A stretch of 64,000 nucleotides of DNA from Massilia frigida (GTDB lineage: Bacteria; Pseudomonadota; Gammaproteobacteria; Burkholderiales; Burkholderiaceae_D). The number at the start of each line of letters is the position of its first letter. Within the stretch, counting starts at the first letter, position 1. Both the position numbers and the translations under genes were made by a program. Below the pieces are notes generated by a model. The model was not told where the DNA came from. It did no database searches and was given only the letters and a program-made list of their open reading frames with translations. Of this stretch, positions 1-7,777 are shown piece after piece. Where the stretch lies: NCBI RefSeq assembly GCF_011682175.1, contig NZ_WHJG01000028.1, positions 1 to 64,000 on the forward strand. The letters run 5' to 3'.

Positions 1-1106
1 TGCGCTGCCGCTCCTGCGGAAAGACCTCGCGCATCGAGGTCCCATGGTCGCGCCCTGGCAGTCATTTCACTCTACTGTTCGAGGCTCTGGCCATGTCCTT
101 GTGCCAAACAATGACCGTGGCCGAGACTGCCCGGCTGCTGCGTGTGACGGCGCATCGCCTGTGGCGCAGCGCCGGCCATTACGTCGCGGTGGCGCGCGGC
201 AAGGATGACATGAGCGAGGTGAATCTCATCGGAATCGACGAGACCAGCCTTCGGCGCGGTCACCAGTACGTAACGGTCGTTCACGACTTCGATGCCAAGC
301 GCCTGCTGTTCGCCACCGAAGGCCGCGACCACGAGACGGTGGGCGCTTTCAAGGCCGATCTGATCGCCCATGGAGGGCAGCCGCAGCGGATCGAGCACGT
401 CTGCATCTGCATGGACATGGGCCAGGCCTACATCAAGGGCGTCACTGAGCAATTGCCGCAGGCCCAGATCAGCTTCGACCGCTTTCACGTGATCGCCTTG
501 GCCAACGAAGCGATGGACAAGGTACGCAAGCTGGAAATGGCGGAGCAGCCGCGCGTTGTTCGCAGCGCCTTGGGCACCGAACGCAAGACCGTCCGTGCGT
601 TGATGTGGGGCATGCGCCGCGACGCGCACAGCTGGACGGCGCTCCAGCGCGACACGATGTATCTCTTGCAGCGTTCCCGGCTCAAGACCGCAAGGGCGTG
701 GCGCCTGAAAGAAGCATTGCGGGACACCTATCAGCACGCCGTGGCCGCCAACAGCGCGGAAGCGGCGCAGGCGGCGCTGGAGCGTTGGATATCGTGGGCC
801 CGCCGAAGCCGACTCGAGCCGTTCAAGAAACTGGCGCTGACGCTGCGCGAGCGCCTGCCAGGCGTCGTGCGCGGCATGCTCGATGGCCGCAGCAACGCCT
901 ATGTCGAAGCGATGAACGGCATGCTTCAGCAAGCCAAGCGAGCAGCGCGCGGCTTCCGGACCGCCGCCAACTTCATCGCTATCGCCTATCTGCGCATGTC
1001 CAAACTCGCTCATTTACCCGTCAATCCCTTGCAGGCCGCCGTGAAGCGGTCGGTTTCAATTAGGCGATACCGTGGCGGTCGTCAAGTTTCACCGAAAACG
1101 TCATAG
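1..1106 (+). CDS. ISL3 family transposase, 5'-truncated by the window edge
   Basis: The frame is open from the first bases of the window. The part before the internal ATG at 93 encodes a CxxC pair (CRSC) like the end of the N-terminal zinc finger of ISL3 transposases, so the true start lies outside the window. The visible part carries an ISL3-type DDE core, with GIDETSLRRG near the start, a central CMDMG segment and the late motif EAMNGMLQQAKRAARGFR. The enzyme would act on the element's terminal repeats. The frame ends inside the presumed right terminal repeat. No frameshift is visible, so it may be active. Family assignment is by motif recognition. Confidence 0.85.
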   Translation, partial: RCRSCGKTSRIEVPWSRPGSHFTLLFEALAMSLCQTMTVAETARLLRVTAHRLWRSAGHYVAVARGKDDMSEVNLIGIDETSLRRGHQYVTVVHDFDAKRLLFATEGRDHETVGAFKADLIAHGGQPQRIEHVCICMDMGQAYIKGVTEQLPQAQISFDRFHVIALANEAMDKVRKLEMAEQPRVVRSALGTERKTVRALMWGMRRDAHSWTALQRDTMYLLQRSRLKTARAWRLKEALRDTYQHAVAANSAEAAQAALERWISWARRSRLEPFKKLALTLRERLPGVVRGMLDGRSNAYVEAMNGMLQQAKRAARGFRTAANFIAIAYLRMSKLAHLPVNPLQAAVKRSVSIRRYRGGRQVSPKTS

Positions 1107-1110
1107 AGCC
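1081..1110. repeat. Probable right terminal inverted repeat of the ISL3 element
   Basis: About 30 bases, starting with gtcaagtttcaccgaaaacg and ending in tcatagagcc, close the transposase gene. Read inward they begin GGCTCTATGACG, which resembles ISL3 ends. The left end is outside the window, so neither the repeat match nor the expected 8-bp target duplication can be checked. The boundary is inferred. Confidence 0.45.
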
Positions 1111-1311
1111 GAAATTGCCGCATCCTTGCTGGATTTTTTTATCGAAAATGATATTGGAAATAAAATTGCAAAGGTAAAGAATTCCCTGAGAGAGGCAATT
1201 GAAGCCGACCTTGATGATGAATCAGGCATCAACGAACTTGAGCGAATGTATGAACACCGACTAGCCGATCCATCCTCAACCGTAAGTGAGCCCAACCCGG
1301 GGAAGGCTTAA
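1111..1311 (+). pseudogene. Possible 3' remnant of a gene interrupted by the ISL3 element
   Basis: An open frame runs from the presumed IS end to a TAA at 1309-1311 and encodes about 66 residues, beginning EIAASLLDFFIENDIG and rich in acidic and helix-forming residues. It is visibly richer in A+T than the surrounding DNA. A GTG at 1072, inside the IS terminus, could start a 79-residue protein in the same frame. I do not recognise the family. Because the frame crosses the IS boundary without its own promoter or ribosome site, the simplest reading is the tail of a disrupted gene, but a genuine small gene is not excluded. Confidence 0.35.
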
Positions 1312-1765
1312 GAATGGACGCCCGCCATGGTGCCCTCCCAAAGCAGGTTCACCAAGCAGTTCGCCGAAGCCGCCGATGAGGCGCCCCAACCGGTCAAGTC
1401 AACGGCGCGCAAGCGGAACCGCCCGGATACGCCGGCCTGCATGTCCAAGTCGCCATCCTGGCGTGGCACCTGCCACGTCCGCACTCTACGCGATCCGTCG
1501 AGGCGTTCTGACGCCCGCAGTCCGTCCGGACTGCCCAAAATATGGTTGGGTGCCTATAAAACGGTTGGGAAGCGGCCCGGCCTGACATCAAGAACCTCGT
1601 CCGCCGACATCGCGACCGGCAGTTAGGCGGAATTTACCGGTAATTCGAGGTGCCCTCTTGTCGTGGCATCTTTCAACGGCGCTCTCATAGAAATCAATAG
1701 CTTATGCGGCCAACTATCGAACTCGGGCCACCAGCGAGACTTGCTGGCGGCATTCAGGCCGAATA
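1312..1765. other. Stretch without a supported gene
   Basis: Short open frames exist on both strands (for example 1327-1626 on the plus strand) but have Ser/Arg/Pro-rich, shadow-like composition, no clear ribosome site and no recognisable domain. I see no repeat, terminator or RNA gene here. Confidence 0.5.
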
Positions 1766-2275
1766 TCAGTTGATCGCCGATCGATTTTCCAGGCGTGGCG
1801 CACGTTGCAGGAGCGTCGCGTAGATTTCTTCAAATACCCCTGCGCCCACATTTAGCTCAGCGACTGTGGCGTTTCCTGCGGTGGTGTGGATGCGTAGCAG
1901 GCGGTTGGGTGCGCTTAGTTCAACCATCACCTGCGTAATTTGTGCATAACTGGCGGTCACGGTTTGCTTTCTGAACGCGGCAATCATCGGAATCGAGATT
2001 TCTGTCGGCGTCAATCTGATTTTTGGTACAGCTCGTATCTGCGTCAGGACCAGCTCCGCTAAAAAGATCAAGCCTAGCAGACCCGCAGCCACCGACAGCA
2101 CCCACAATATGATATTGAGCATTTCCGGCGATAAGTTGGTGCGCCGCGTCGCTATGCCCGACGTATTCGTCATCGCCATATAGGCGCAGGTGCCTGCGAT
2201 GGCGCCAGTGAAAAGAATTCCAATCAAATGATGTGCCAGCTTAGGCGCAACAACATATTCTTTCGTATCTTGCAT
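1766..2275 (-). CDS. Hypothetical two-helix membrane protein with PH-like C-terminal part
   Basis: 169 residues. Two hydrophobic helices are visible, about residues 14-35 and 52-78. They are followed by a soluble part of alternating short beta strands (IRLTPTEISI, ITQVMVELS, LLRIHTTAGNATVAEL) and a final helix, the layout of small bacterial PH-like membrane proteins. A ribosome site AAGAAGG lies 7 bases before the ATG. The gene stands alone next to an IS-derived region. I do not recognise a named family, and the PH-like reading is an inference from strand pattern only. Confidence 0.65.
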   Translation of the reverse strand: MQDTKEYVVAPKLAHHLIGILFTGAIAGTCAYMAMTNTSGIATRRTNLSPEMLNIILWVLSVAAGLLGLIFLAELVLTQIRAVPKIRLTPTEISIPMIAAFRKQTVTASYAQITQVMVELSAPNRLLRIHTTAGNATVAELNVGAGVFEEIYATLLQRAPRLENRSAIN

Positions 2276-3009
2276 GCTAGTGCCTTCTTGGATGAACTTG
2301 AAATAGGGCGGCGACCTGAGCCAGGCACTCGTTATGGCGCAAGGATTCCATGAAAAGCATACTCACTCAGCACGTGGGTTTCTTTGGTTCGGGCGGCGCC
2401 AAGTCATGCGCGGTGGTGCAGGTCGTGCAACTGCCATGAGCCATATCGTTATACACATCTTTTTCCCCTCAGCGGTACTTGAGTCCGGAGCGGCACTGTG
2501 CATGGAGTTTTGCTCGAAAATTAAGCAAAAACGTGGCTACTGGCCATCAGACTCGCCACTTCTGCGTTGGCGCGTGCCGGGGACGACCCATGCAAGACCA
2601 CTGCAAGTCACTGATTTCATTCATGAAAAAAAATGTGTATAACGATATGGCCATGAGCCGTCGATAATCGCTACCAGACGCGCAGTCCCGATCTCGATCT
2701 CGGCAGTCCACCCCGGGCCGGTTTTTATCGATTGTACTCGACTGCGTTTGCTCCTCGCCGGCGGCTTTCAGTGCGCCGGCCATCAGGCGCGCATGCGTCA
2801 GCGCGCGCTCGTCGATCGGGTACGTGAACAACGCTCATCAGGTCCACCCGGACGATGCGCGCCAGGTGCGCTTCGCACACTTCACGATAGAAACCGGCGC
2901 GCGCTCCGTCATCAGAAAGCGTGCGCGCCCGCCTTCCTGGCCGTCGAGTTTGCCCGCCCTTGGCGCCCTTCAAGAATATGGGCACCAGACAGTTCGGATG
3001 AGCCAGTTC
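2276..3009. other. Gene-poor stretch of about 730 bases
   Basis: No supported gene. It contains the inverted-repeat pair listed at 2441-2650. The minus strand at about 2725-2985 has open frames whose plausible protein segments lie in different frames (FYREVCEAHLARIV, then FTYPIDERALTHARL), which could be a decayed gene, but I cannot name one. Confidence 0.5.
2441..2650. repeat. Inverted-repeat pair bounding about 210 bp (MITE-like)
   Basis: CCATATCGTTATACACAT at 2441-2458 is matched exactly in inverted orientation by ATGTGTATAACGATATGG at 2633-2650, an 18-bp perfect pair. A run of T or A lies just inside both arms. The interior has no convincing gene. This resembles a non-autonomous mobile element or an IS remnant. 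Only the arms are directly observed. Confidence 0.5.
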
Positions 3010-3654
3010 CTACGCCTCACCGCTACGCCACGCCACGATATCGGCCACCGACAGCACCGGCAAATCCCGGTCCGCCGCAAACCGTTCGATCTGCGCCCCG
3101 CGCATCATGCTCCCGTCGGCGTTCATCAGTTCGCACAGCACGGCGGCCGGGCGCAAGCCCGCCAACACCGCCAGGTCGACCGATCCCTCGGTATGGCCGC
3201 GCCGCGCCAGCACGCCACCGGCCTTCGCCGCCAGCGGAAACACATGGCCCGGGCTGACCACGTCCCCCGGCTGCGCATCCAGCGCAATCGCCGCGCGGAT
3301 GGTGGCCACCCGGTCCGCCGCCGACACCCCCGTCGTCACCCCTTCCCTCGCCTCGATCGACACGGTGAACGCGGTCCCATGCCGGCTGCCGTTGCGCGCG
3401 CTCATGGGAACCAGCGCCAGTGCGCCCACCGTTTCCGGCGGCAGGCACAGACACACGATACCGCTGCATTCGCGGATCATCAGCGCCATCGTTTCCACCG
3501 TCAGCCGCTCGGCTGCCACGATCAGGTCGGCCTCGTTTTCGCGATCGTGATCGTCCATCAGGATCACCGGCACGCCAGTACGCATGGCCTCAAGCGCGGC
3601 ATGGATGCGGTTGGCCAGGGCGCTGGCAGGAAAGGTAGCAGTATGGTCCAACAT
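3010..3654 (-). CDS. ribB: 3,4-dihydroxy-2-butanone 4-phosphate synthase
   Basis: 214 residues, the usual length for the monofunctional enzyme. RibB converts ribulose 5-phosphate to 3,4-dihydroxy-2-butanone 4-phosphate plus formate, the four-carbon precursor of the riboflavin ring. The signature [12 protein letters not shown] (metal-binding acidic loop), the [12 protein letters not shown] segment, [15 protein letters not shown] and [11 protein letters not shown] are all present in the expected order. There is no C-terminal GTP cyclohydrolase II domain. GGAG lies about 10 bases before the ATG. The gene follows the MFS transporter by 31 bp on the same strand and is probably cotranscribed with it, away from any other rib gene. 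No FMN riboswitch is visible in the short intergenic space. Confidence 0.93.
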   Translation of the reverse strand: MLDHTATFPASALANRIHAALEAMRTGVPVILMDDHDRENEADLIVAAERLTVETMALMIRECSGIVCLCLPPETVGALALVPMSARNGSRHGTAFTVSIEAREGVTTGVSAADRVATIRAAIALDAQPGDVVSPGHVFPLAAKAGGVLARRGHTEGSVDLAVLAGLRPAAVLCELMNADGSMMRGAQIERFAADRDLPVLSVADIVAWRSGEA

Positions 3655-3685
3655 AAAATATGACTCCGTTAAAGTAAAAAGATAA

Positions 3686-4873
3686 TCAGGCAGGACGCGT
3701 GGTCAGCAGGCGCAGCGCCACGCAGGCCGATGACGCCACCGCCAGCGCGCCCGCCAGGTACACGCTGCCGACATCCCAGCGCATGGCCACCAGCCCCGCC
3801 AGCGGCCCGCTGACGGCCAGCGAGATATCGAGGAAGGCAACGTATGCCCCCATGGCGGAGGCGCGGCTGTCGGGCGGGGCGCGGCGCACCGCTTCCACGC
3901 CAAAGCCGGGAAACGCGAGCGAATAGCCAAACCCGGTGATGGCGGCGCCAACGCAGGCCAGCAAGGCCGTCGGCGCACTCCACATCAGCAGCTGGCCGGC
4001 CGCTTCGATCAGCACGCACACCAGCGCCACCCTGGCGCCGCCAAGCTGATCGGGCAGGTGTCCGAACAGCAGCCGCGCACCGATAAAGGCGGCGCCGAAG
4101 GAGGTGAACGCCAGCGCGGCATCGCCCCAGCCCTTGGCCGAGAACAGCAGCGCCACGAACGCCGTGATCGCGCAAAAGCCCATGCTCGACAGCGCCAGTC
4201 CCAGGCCGGGCAGCCACACCGCGCGCAGCACTTTATAGAACGGCACCCGCACCCTGTGCGACGGCGCCAGCGCCGGCACACGCGCCATAATGGCCAGCGC
4301 CAGCAAGGGAATGATCACACTGGCCAGCGCAATGCCGCCAAAGCCAAAACGGCCGTACACGAACACGCCCAGCGGCGCGCCGGCGGCATACGCGCCATAT
4401 ATGGCGATGCCGACCCAGGCCATGACCTTGCCCGCATTCTGCGGCCCGGCCAGGCCCACGCCCCAGCCCAGCGCCCCGGTCACCACCAGGCTTTCGGCAC
4501 AGCCGAGCAGCAGCCGCGCGCCAATCAGGATCGCCACCGCGCCGTAGCCTGCCGGCGCGCCCAGCGACGCGAGATACGCCAGGCCCGAACAGGCGCCCAG
4601 GCCCAGGCCGATCACCACGGCGCGCTTGGCGCCGCGCGTGTCGACCATGCTGCCGGCCCAGGCGCGCGTCAGCAGCGCGGCGACAAACTGGCTGGCGATG
4701 ACGGTCCCGATCACCAGCGGGCTCATCGACAAAGCCGACTGCAAATGCAGCGGCAACACCGGCAGCGCCAGCCCCAGGGTCAGGAAGCCGACGAACACCG
4801 TCAGCGTAATCGGTAATAATTCAAGAAACAGGCTGCGCGGCGCGCTGGCCGCCGCATTCGAAGGGGATTGCAT
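3686..4873 (-). CDS. MFS transporter, YhhS-like
   Basis: 395 residues with twelve predicted membrane helices, and the family motif between helices 2 and 3 in the form [13 protein letters not shown]. The order of segments ([81 protein letters not shown]) matches the YhhS/arabinose-efflux-like branch of small-molecule exporters. It would sit in the inner membrane and act as a proton antiporter. It is transcribed divergently from the TetR gene across a duplicated operator, which suggests repression by TetR, and it leads into ribB. The substrate is unknown; a flavin precursor or a stress metabolite would fit the pairing but is inference. Confidence 0.88.
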   Translation of the reverse strand: MQSPSNAAASAPRSLFLELLPITLTVFVGFLTLGLALPVLPLHLQSALSMSPLVIGTVIASQFVAALLTRAWAGSMVDTRGAKRAVVIGLGLGACSGLAYLASLGAPAGYGAVAILIGARLLLGCAESLVVTGALGWGVGLAGPQNAGKVMAWVGIAIYGAYAAGAPLGVFVYGRFGFGGIALASVIIPLLALAIMARVPALAPSHRVRVPFYKVLRAVWLPGLGLALSSMGFCAITAFVALLFSAKGWGDAALAFTSFGAAFIGARLLFGHLPDQLGGARVALVCVLIEAAGQLLMWSAPTALLACVGAAITGFGYSLAFPGFGVEAVRRAPPDSRASAMGAYVAFLDISLAVSGPLAGLVAMRWDVGSVYLAGALAVASSACVALRLLTTRPA

Positions 4874-4894
4874 GGAGATGCCTCACATAAAAAC

Positions 4895-4935
4895 GAGTAA
4901 ATGCTCGCGATATGAGAGAATACGAGCAATTACTC
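4895..4935. promoter_or_regulatory. Probable TetR operator, two inverted copies
   Basis: GAGTAAATGCTCG (4895-4907) and CGAGCAATTACTC (4923-4935) are inverted copies matching at 12 of 13 positions. Each half is itself a GAG-N6-CTC dyad. The pair fills the short gap between the divergent MFS and TetR starts, where a TetR-family protein normally represses both itself and its target. Confidence 0.7.
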
Positions 4936-4965
4936 ATATTGAAAACTCGCATTCCAAGGAGCACC

Positions 4966-5604
4966 ATGCGCCCTCTTCCCACGCCCCGCAAAGCGCCGCG
5001 CCAGGCGCGTTCCCAGCACATGGTCGAGCAGATTTTGCAGGCCACGGCTCGCATTCTCGAAGAACGCGGCTACGCCGGCATGAACACCAACGCGGTGGCC
5101 GGGCGCGCCGGGGTGAGCGTGGGATCGCTCTACCAGTATTTCCCGAACAAGGATTCGCTGATCACGGCGCTGCACGAGCGCCATGGTGCCCAGATGTACG
5201 CCGCCATCGACGCGATCCTCGACGGTGAAGCGCCGCGCACCCTGCGCGGGCACCTGGCGGCCATGGTCCACGCGTGGCTGGTGGCGCACCAGGTCGAACC
5301 GGAACTGCACAAGGTGCTGGAAAAGGAGTTTCCCTTCTTCGATGCACCGACCCAGGACAGTCCAGCGGACAATAATTCCTTCCAGCGCATCCTGGGCCTG
5401 CTGGAACGGCACAAGGACGAGATCGGCCAGCCCGACCCCGACCTGGCCACCTGGATGTTGCTGCGCATGATGGAGTCGCTGGTGCACGCCGCCGTGATGG
5501 ATGCGCCGGCGCGCTTTGCCGGCGCCGACATCGAACGCAGCATCGTCGACGCGCTGGAAGGCTTCCTGCGCGCCGGCGCCGCCCGTCAAGGCGCGCTGGC
5601 GTAG
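4966..5604 (+). CDS. TetR family transcriptional regulator
   Basis: 212 residues from the ATG at 4966, chosen because AAGGAG lies 5 bases upstream. An ATG at 4912 would add 18 residues but falls inside the operator. The N-terminal helix-turn-helix is typical (ILEERGYAGMNTNAVAGRAG, then VGSLYQYFPNKDSL, about residues 28-66), followed by a helical ligand-binding domain. It is divergent from the MFS-ribB unit and most likely represses it until a ligand binds. Its 3' end overlaps the convergent metallopeptidase gene by 19 bp. Ligand unknown. Confidence 0.92.
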   Translation: MRPLPTPRKAPRQARSQHMVEQILQATARILEERGYAGMNTNAVAGRAGVSVGSLYQYFPNKDSLITALHERHGAQMYAAIDAILDGEAPRTLRGHLAAMVHAWLVAHQVEPELHKVLEKEFPFFDAPTQDSPADNNSFQRILGLLERHKDEIGQPDPDLATWMLLRMMESLVHAAVMDAPARFAGADIERSIVDALEGFLRAGAARQGALA

Positions 5605-6845
5605 CCGCTGTCGGCCAGGAAGCGCTTGACATCCTTGATGTTGAGAATATCGACAATCGCCTGGCGCTTGTCCTTGGCCTGCTGGTAATAAGCTTCGGTA
5701 ATCCGGAAGCCCATGAAGTAACCCAGGTCGGCCGGGCGTTCGCCATCCGGTGCGCCGCTGTACAGCCAGCGCTTGACATCGACGCCATCCATTGCCGCCA
5801 GGAATTCTTTTTTCAGCTGCGCTTCGTGGGCGTAGCCGTAGCGATAAAGATGGGCATTGAAATTGCCTTTCGCCACCAGCGAGGCGAGGAAATCGCAGGA
5901 ACCTTCTTTGATGGCATGACCAGGCAGGGTTTGCGGATCGAGCTGCTGCTGGAAGTGCATCAGTTCATGCGTGACGATCGAGGGCAGCATGTCGATGTCG
6001 GCCGTGCCCGTTTTCAGCCAAGCGTCGAGTTCGCCGACCGGCACATCCGGGCCGCGCCCGTACATCTCGGTCCCGATCAGCAGGCCGTCGGGCGAGGCGG
6101 TGCCGCCGGAGCGCAGGCCGCCGATCACAAAGTAAATGTCGGGAAACACCGCCGCCGCGTACAGCGCCTGGAAGCGGCGCAGGCCGGCGCGGATTTCCGG
6201 CTCGAACGCGGCGGCGCGCGAGGTGGTGGCGCGGATGGCGCGGTCATATGCGGGATGCTTGCCGATGCGGCGCACCAGTTGCTCGCCGCTGCCGATGCGC
6301 CTGTGCACAAAGCCATGCAGGCCGACAGTGCCGCTGTCGAGATACTCGCGCTCCATCAGCGCGGCCGGGTCGGCGGCCATGCCAAGCCGATCGTCGACGG
6401 ACCAGAAACGCGCAATATCACTGGTGATGTAGCGGAACGTGTCGGGACTGGCATGGGCGGCGCGGTAAGCGAGGTCATTGGCGCGGGCGGCGGCCACCAC
6501 GCGCGCCCGGCGCGGATCGGCGCACAGGGGCGCAACATCGGCATCTTCTTCCAGCACGTCGAGCATGCGCAAGCGGCGCTGCGCAACGCCCTGCTCAAGG
6601 ATGGCGAACGCCTGCTCCGTGCGCCCGAGCCGGGCGGCGCTGGCTGCATACGCATAGTCCATCATCATGCTGGCGTAGCCGCTGTCGGCCGCCTTGCGAT
6701 AGGCGTCCAGCGCTGCCTGATGGTCCTGCTTGTCGCGCGCCACATCGCCCGCGTTGGATCAGGCGCGTCCGGACGTTTGCGCCCGCGCCGGGCCGGCCAG
6801 CGCCGCCCCCAGCAAGATGGCAAGCAATACTGCGGTTTTTTTCAT
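5586..6845 (-). pseudogene. Secreted DUF2268-like zinc peptidase with in-frame TGA after the signal peptide
   Basis: The ATG at 6845 opens MKKTAVLLAILLGAALAGPA, a clear signal peptide with cleavage after ARA. Codon 29 is TGA (complement 6759-6761). The same frame then continues without interruption to 5586. Downstream are a TPR-like segment (about residues 37-75) and a DUF2268-like domain with zincin motif HELMH (His293, Glu294, His297), followed by EGSCDF, which may supply the third ligand. Without the stop the product would be a 419-residue periplasmic or exported metallopeptidase. With it, translation could restart at the GTG at 6743 and would give an unexported protein. This is a genuine nonsense mutation or a sequence error; I see nothing supporting stop-codon recoding. 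Confidence 0.7.
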
Positions 6846-6946
6846 GAATCGACCTGGGCGTTATTGATGAGAACGCCATTATCGCAACGCGGGCGTCGTG
6901 CCGGAATCACCAAGCGACAGAGTGCCGAATCAGGGGAACAAACCGT

Positions 6947-7513
6947 TCAGGACTTGCCCGCGCCCGCCGCGCGGCCGCTATCGTTGAGCCGGATCGTGGT
7001 CGCCAGTCCACGGCTCAGGTCCGCCAGGGTGTCGGCATCGTCGAGGTTGAAATGGATATCCAGGTCGTCATGGCTCATCACCCAGATGGTCCCGAAAAAA
7101 GCGCCGAACTGGCCGATCAGGGGCGCCACCAGCGCTTCGTTAACGGGAACGCCGGTTTGCGCCATCCACGCAAAATACCGGTGCGGCTTGAGCAGCAACT
7201 GGGTTTTGCGGTACGAAAAGCACAGCCCGCATGGGCTGTCGGAGCGGGGAAAGCGCCGGCCTTCAAACGGCCCCAGCACGCCCACGGTGGCGGCCCAGGT
7301 CAGCTCGTCCAGGTCGTCATTGTCGAAAATGCTGATGCCGGCCGACTGTGCCGAGCAGCGCAGCAGCGCCTCCTCGCAACGCGCGCGCAGGATGTCGCGC
7401 AGGCTTGCGCCATCCTGCGGCACTGCACGCGGCTCAGCGCGCGTTGCCATCCGCGCCACCCCACGCGGGCGGCGCTCAAGTTGCTCGGTAACAATAATCT
7501 CGGAGAGTGTCAT
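6947..7513 (-). CDS. GAF domain protein
   Basis: 188 residues from the ATG at 7513; the frame is open further upstream but that extension looks non-coding. The body is a single GAF domain, with GISIFDNDDLDELTWAATVG, the SPCGLCFSYRKTQLLLKP segment (two Cys in the loop where many GAF domains bind small ligands) and APLIGQFGAFFGTIWVMSHD. No output domain is attached, so it may be a free-standing sensor or an fRMsr-like protein; the exact catalytic Cys set of fRMsr cannot be confirmed. It is divergent from the cyanophycin-type operon, with a 264-bp gap carrying an inverted repeat. Confidence 0.75.
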   Translation of the reverse strand: MTLSEIIVTEQLERRPRGVARMATRAEPRAVPQDGASLRDILRARCEEALLRCSAQSAGISIFDNDDLDELTWAATVGVLGPFEGRRFPRSDSPCGLCFSYRKTQLLLKPHRYFAWMAQTGVPVNEALVAPLIGQFGAFFGTIWVMSHDDLDIHFNLDDADTLADLSRGLATTIRLNDSGRAAGAGKS

Positions 7514-7624
7514 GCCATTCCCGGTAGGTGGCCGCAAGTGACCTGAATACCAAGCATACGCCCATTTTCCCATCTTGACGAATCGCAAACATAACCATTT
7601 TTCCAAGTGTTTCACATACCATTG

Positions 7625-7695
7625 GTGTAAGGCAAAGCGGCCACTGCCGCAAGGTGCGCCATGAGCGGAACAGCCGCGTAATCGTTGTCTTACAC
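7625..7695. promoter_or_regulatory. Inverted repeat between the GAF gene and the cyanophycin-type operon
   Basis: GTGTAAGGCAA (7625-7635) and TTGTCTTACAC (7685-7695) match in inverted orientation at 10 of 11 positions, 49 bp apart. They lie about 110 and 80 bases before the two divergent starts. This is a candidate operator; no named regulator can be assigned. Confidence 0.35.
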
Positions 7696-7777
7696 AAGCA
7701 CAGCTCGGCCACCGATACGAGGCGCGTGGGGCGGCAGCGATAATGAGGCCTCTCTCAAAAGCACCTTACCCGCGCCC

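Noticed and set aside
2725-2985. Minus-strand frame in the gene-poor stretch
   Set aside because: Arg-rich with no start context; protein-like pieces fall in different frames, and no family could be recognised.
6759-6761. TGA as a selenocysteine codon in the DUF2268-like gene
   Set aside because: No stem-loop of bacterial SECIS form is seen right after the codon, and the position next to a signal-peptide cleavage site makes catalytic selenocysteine implausible.
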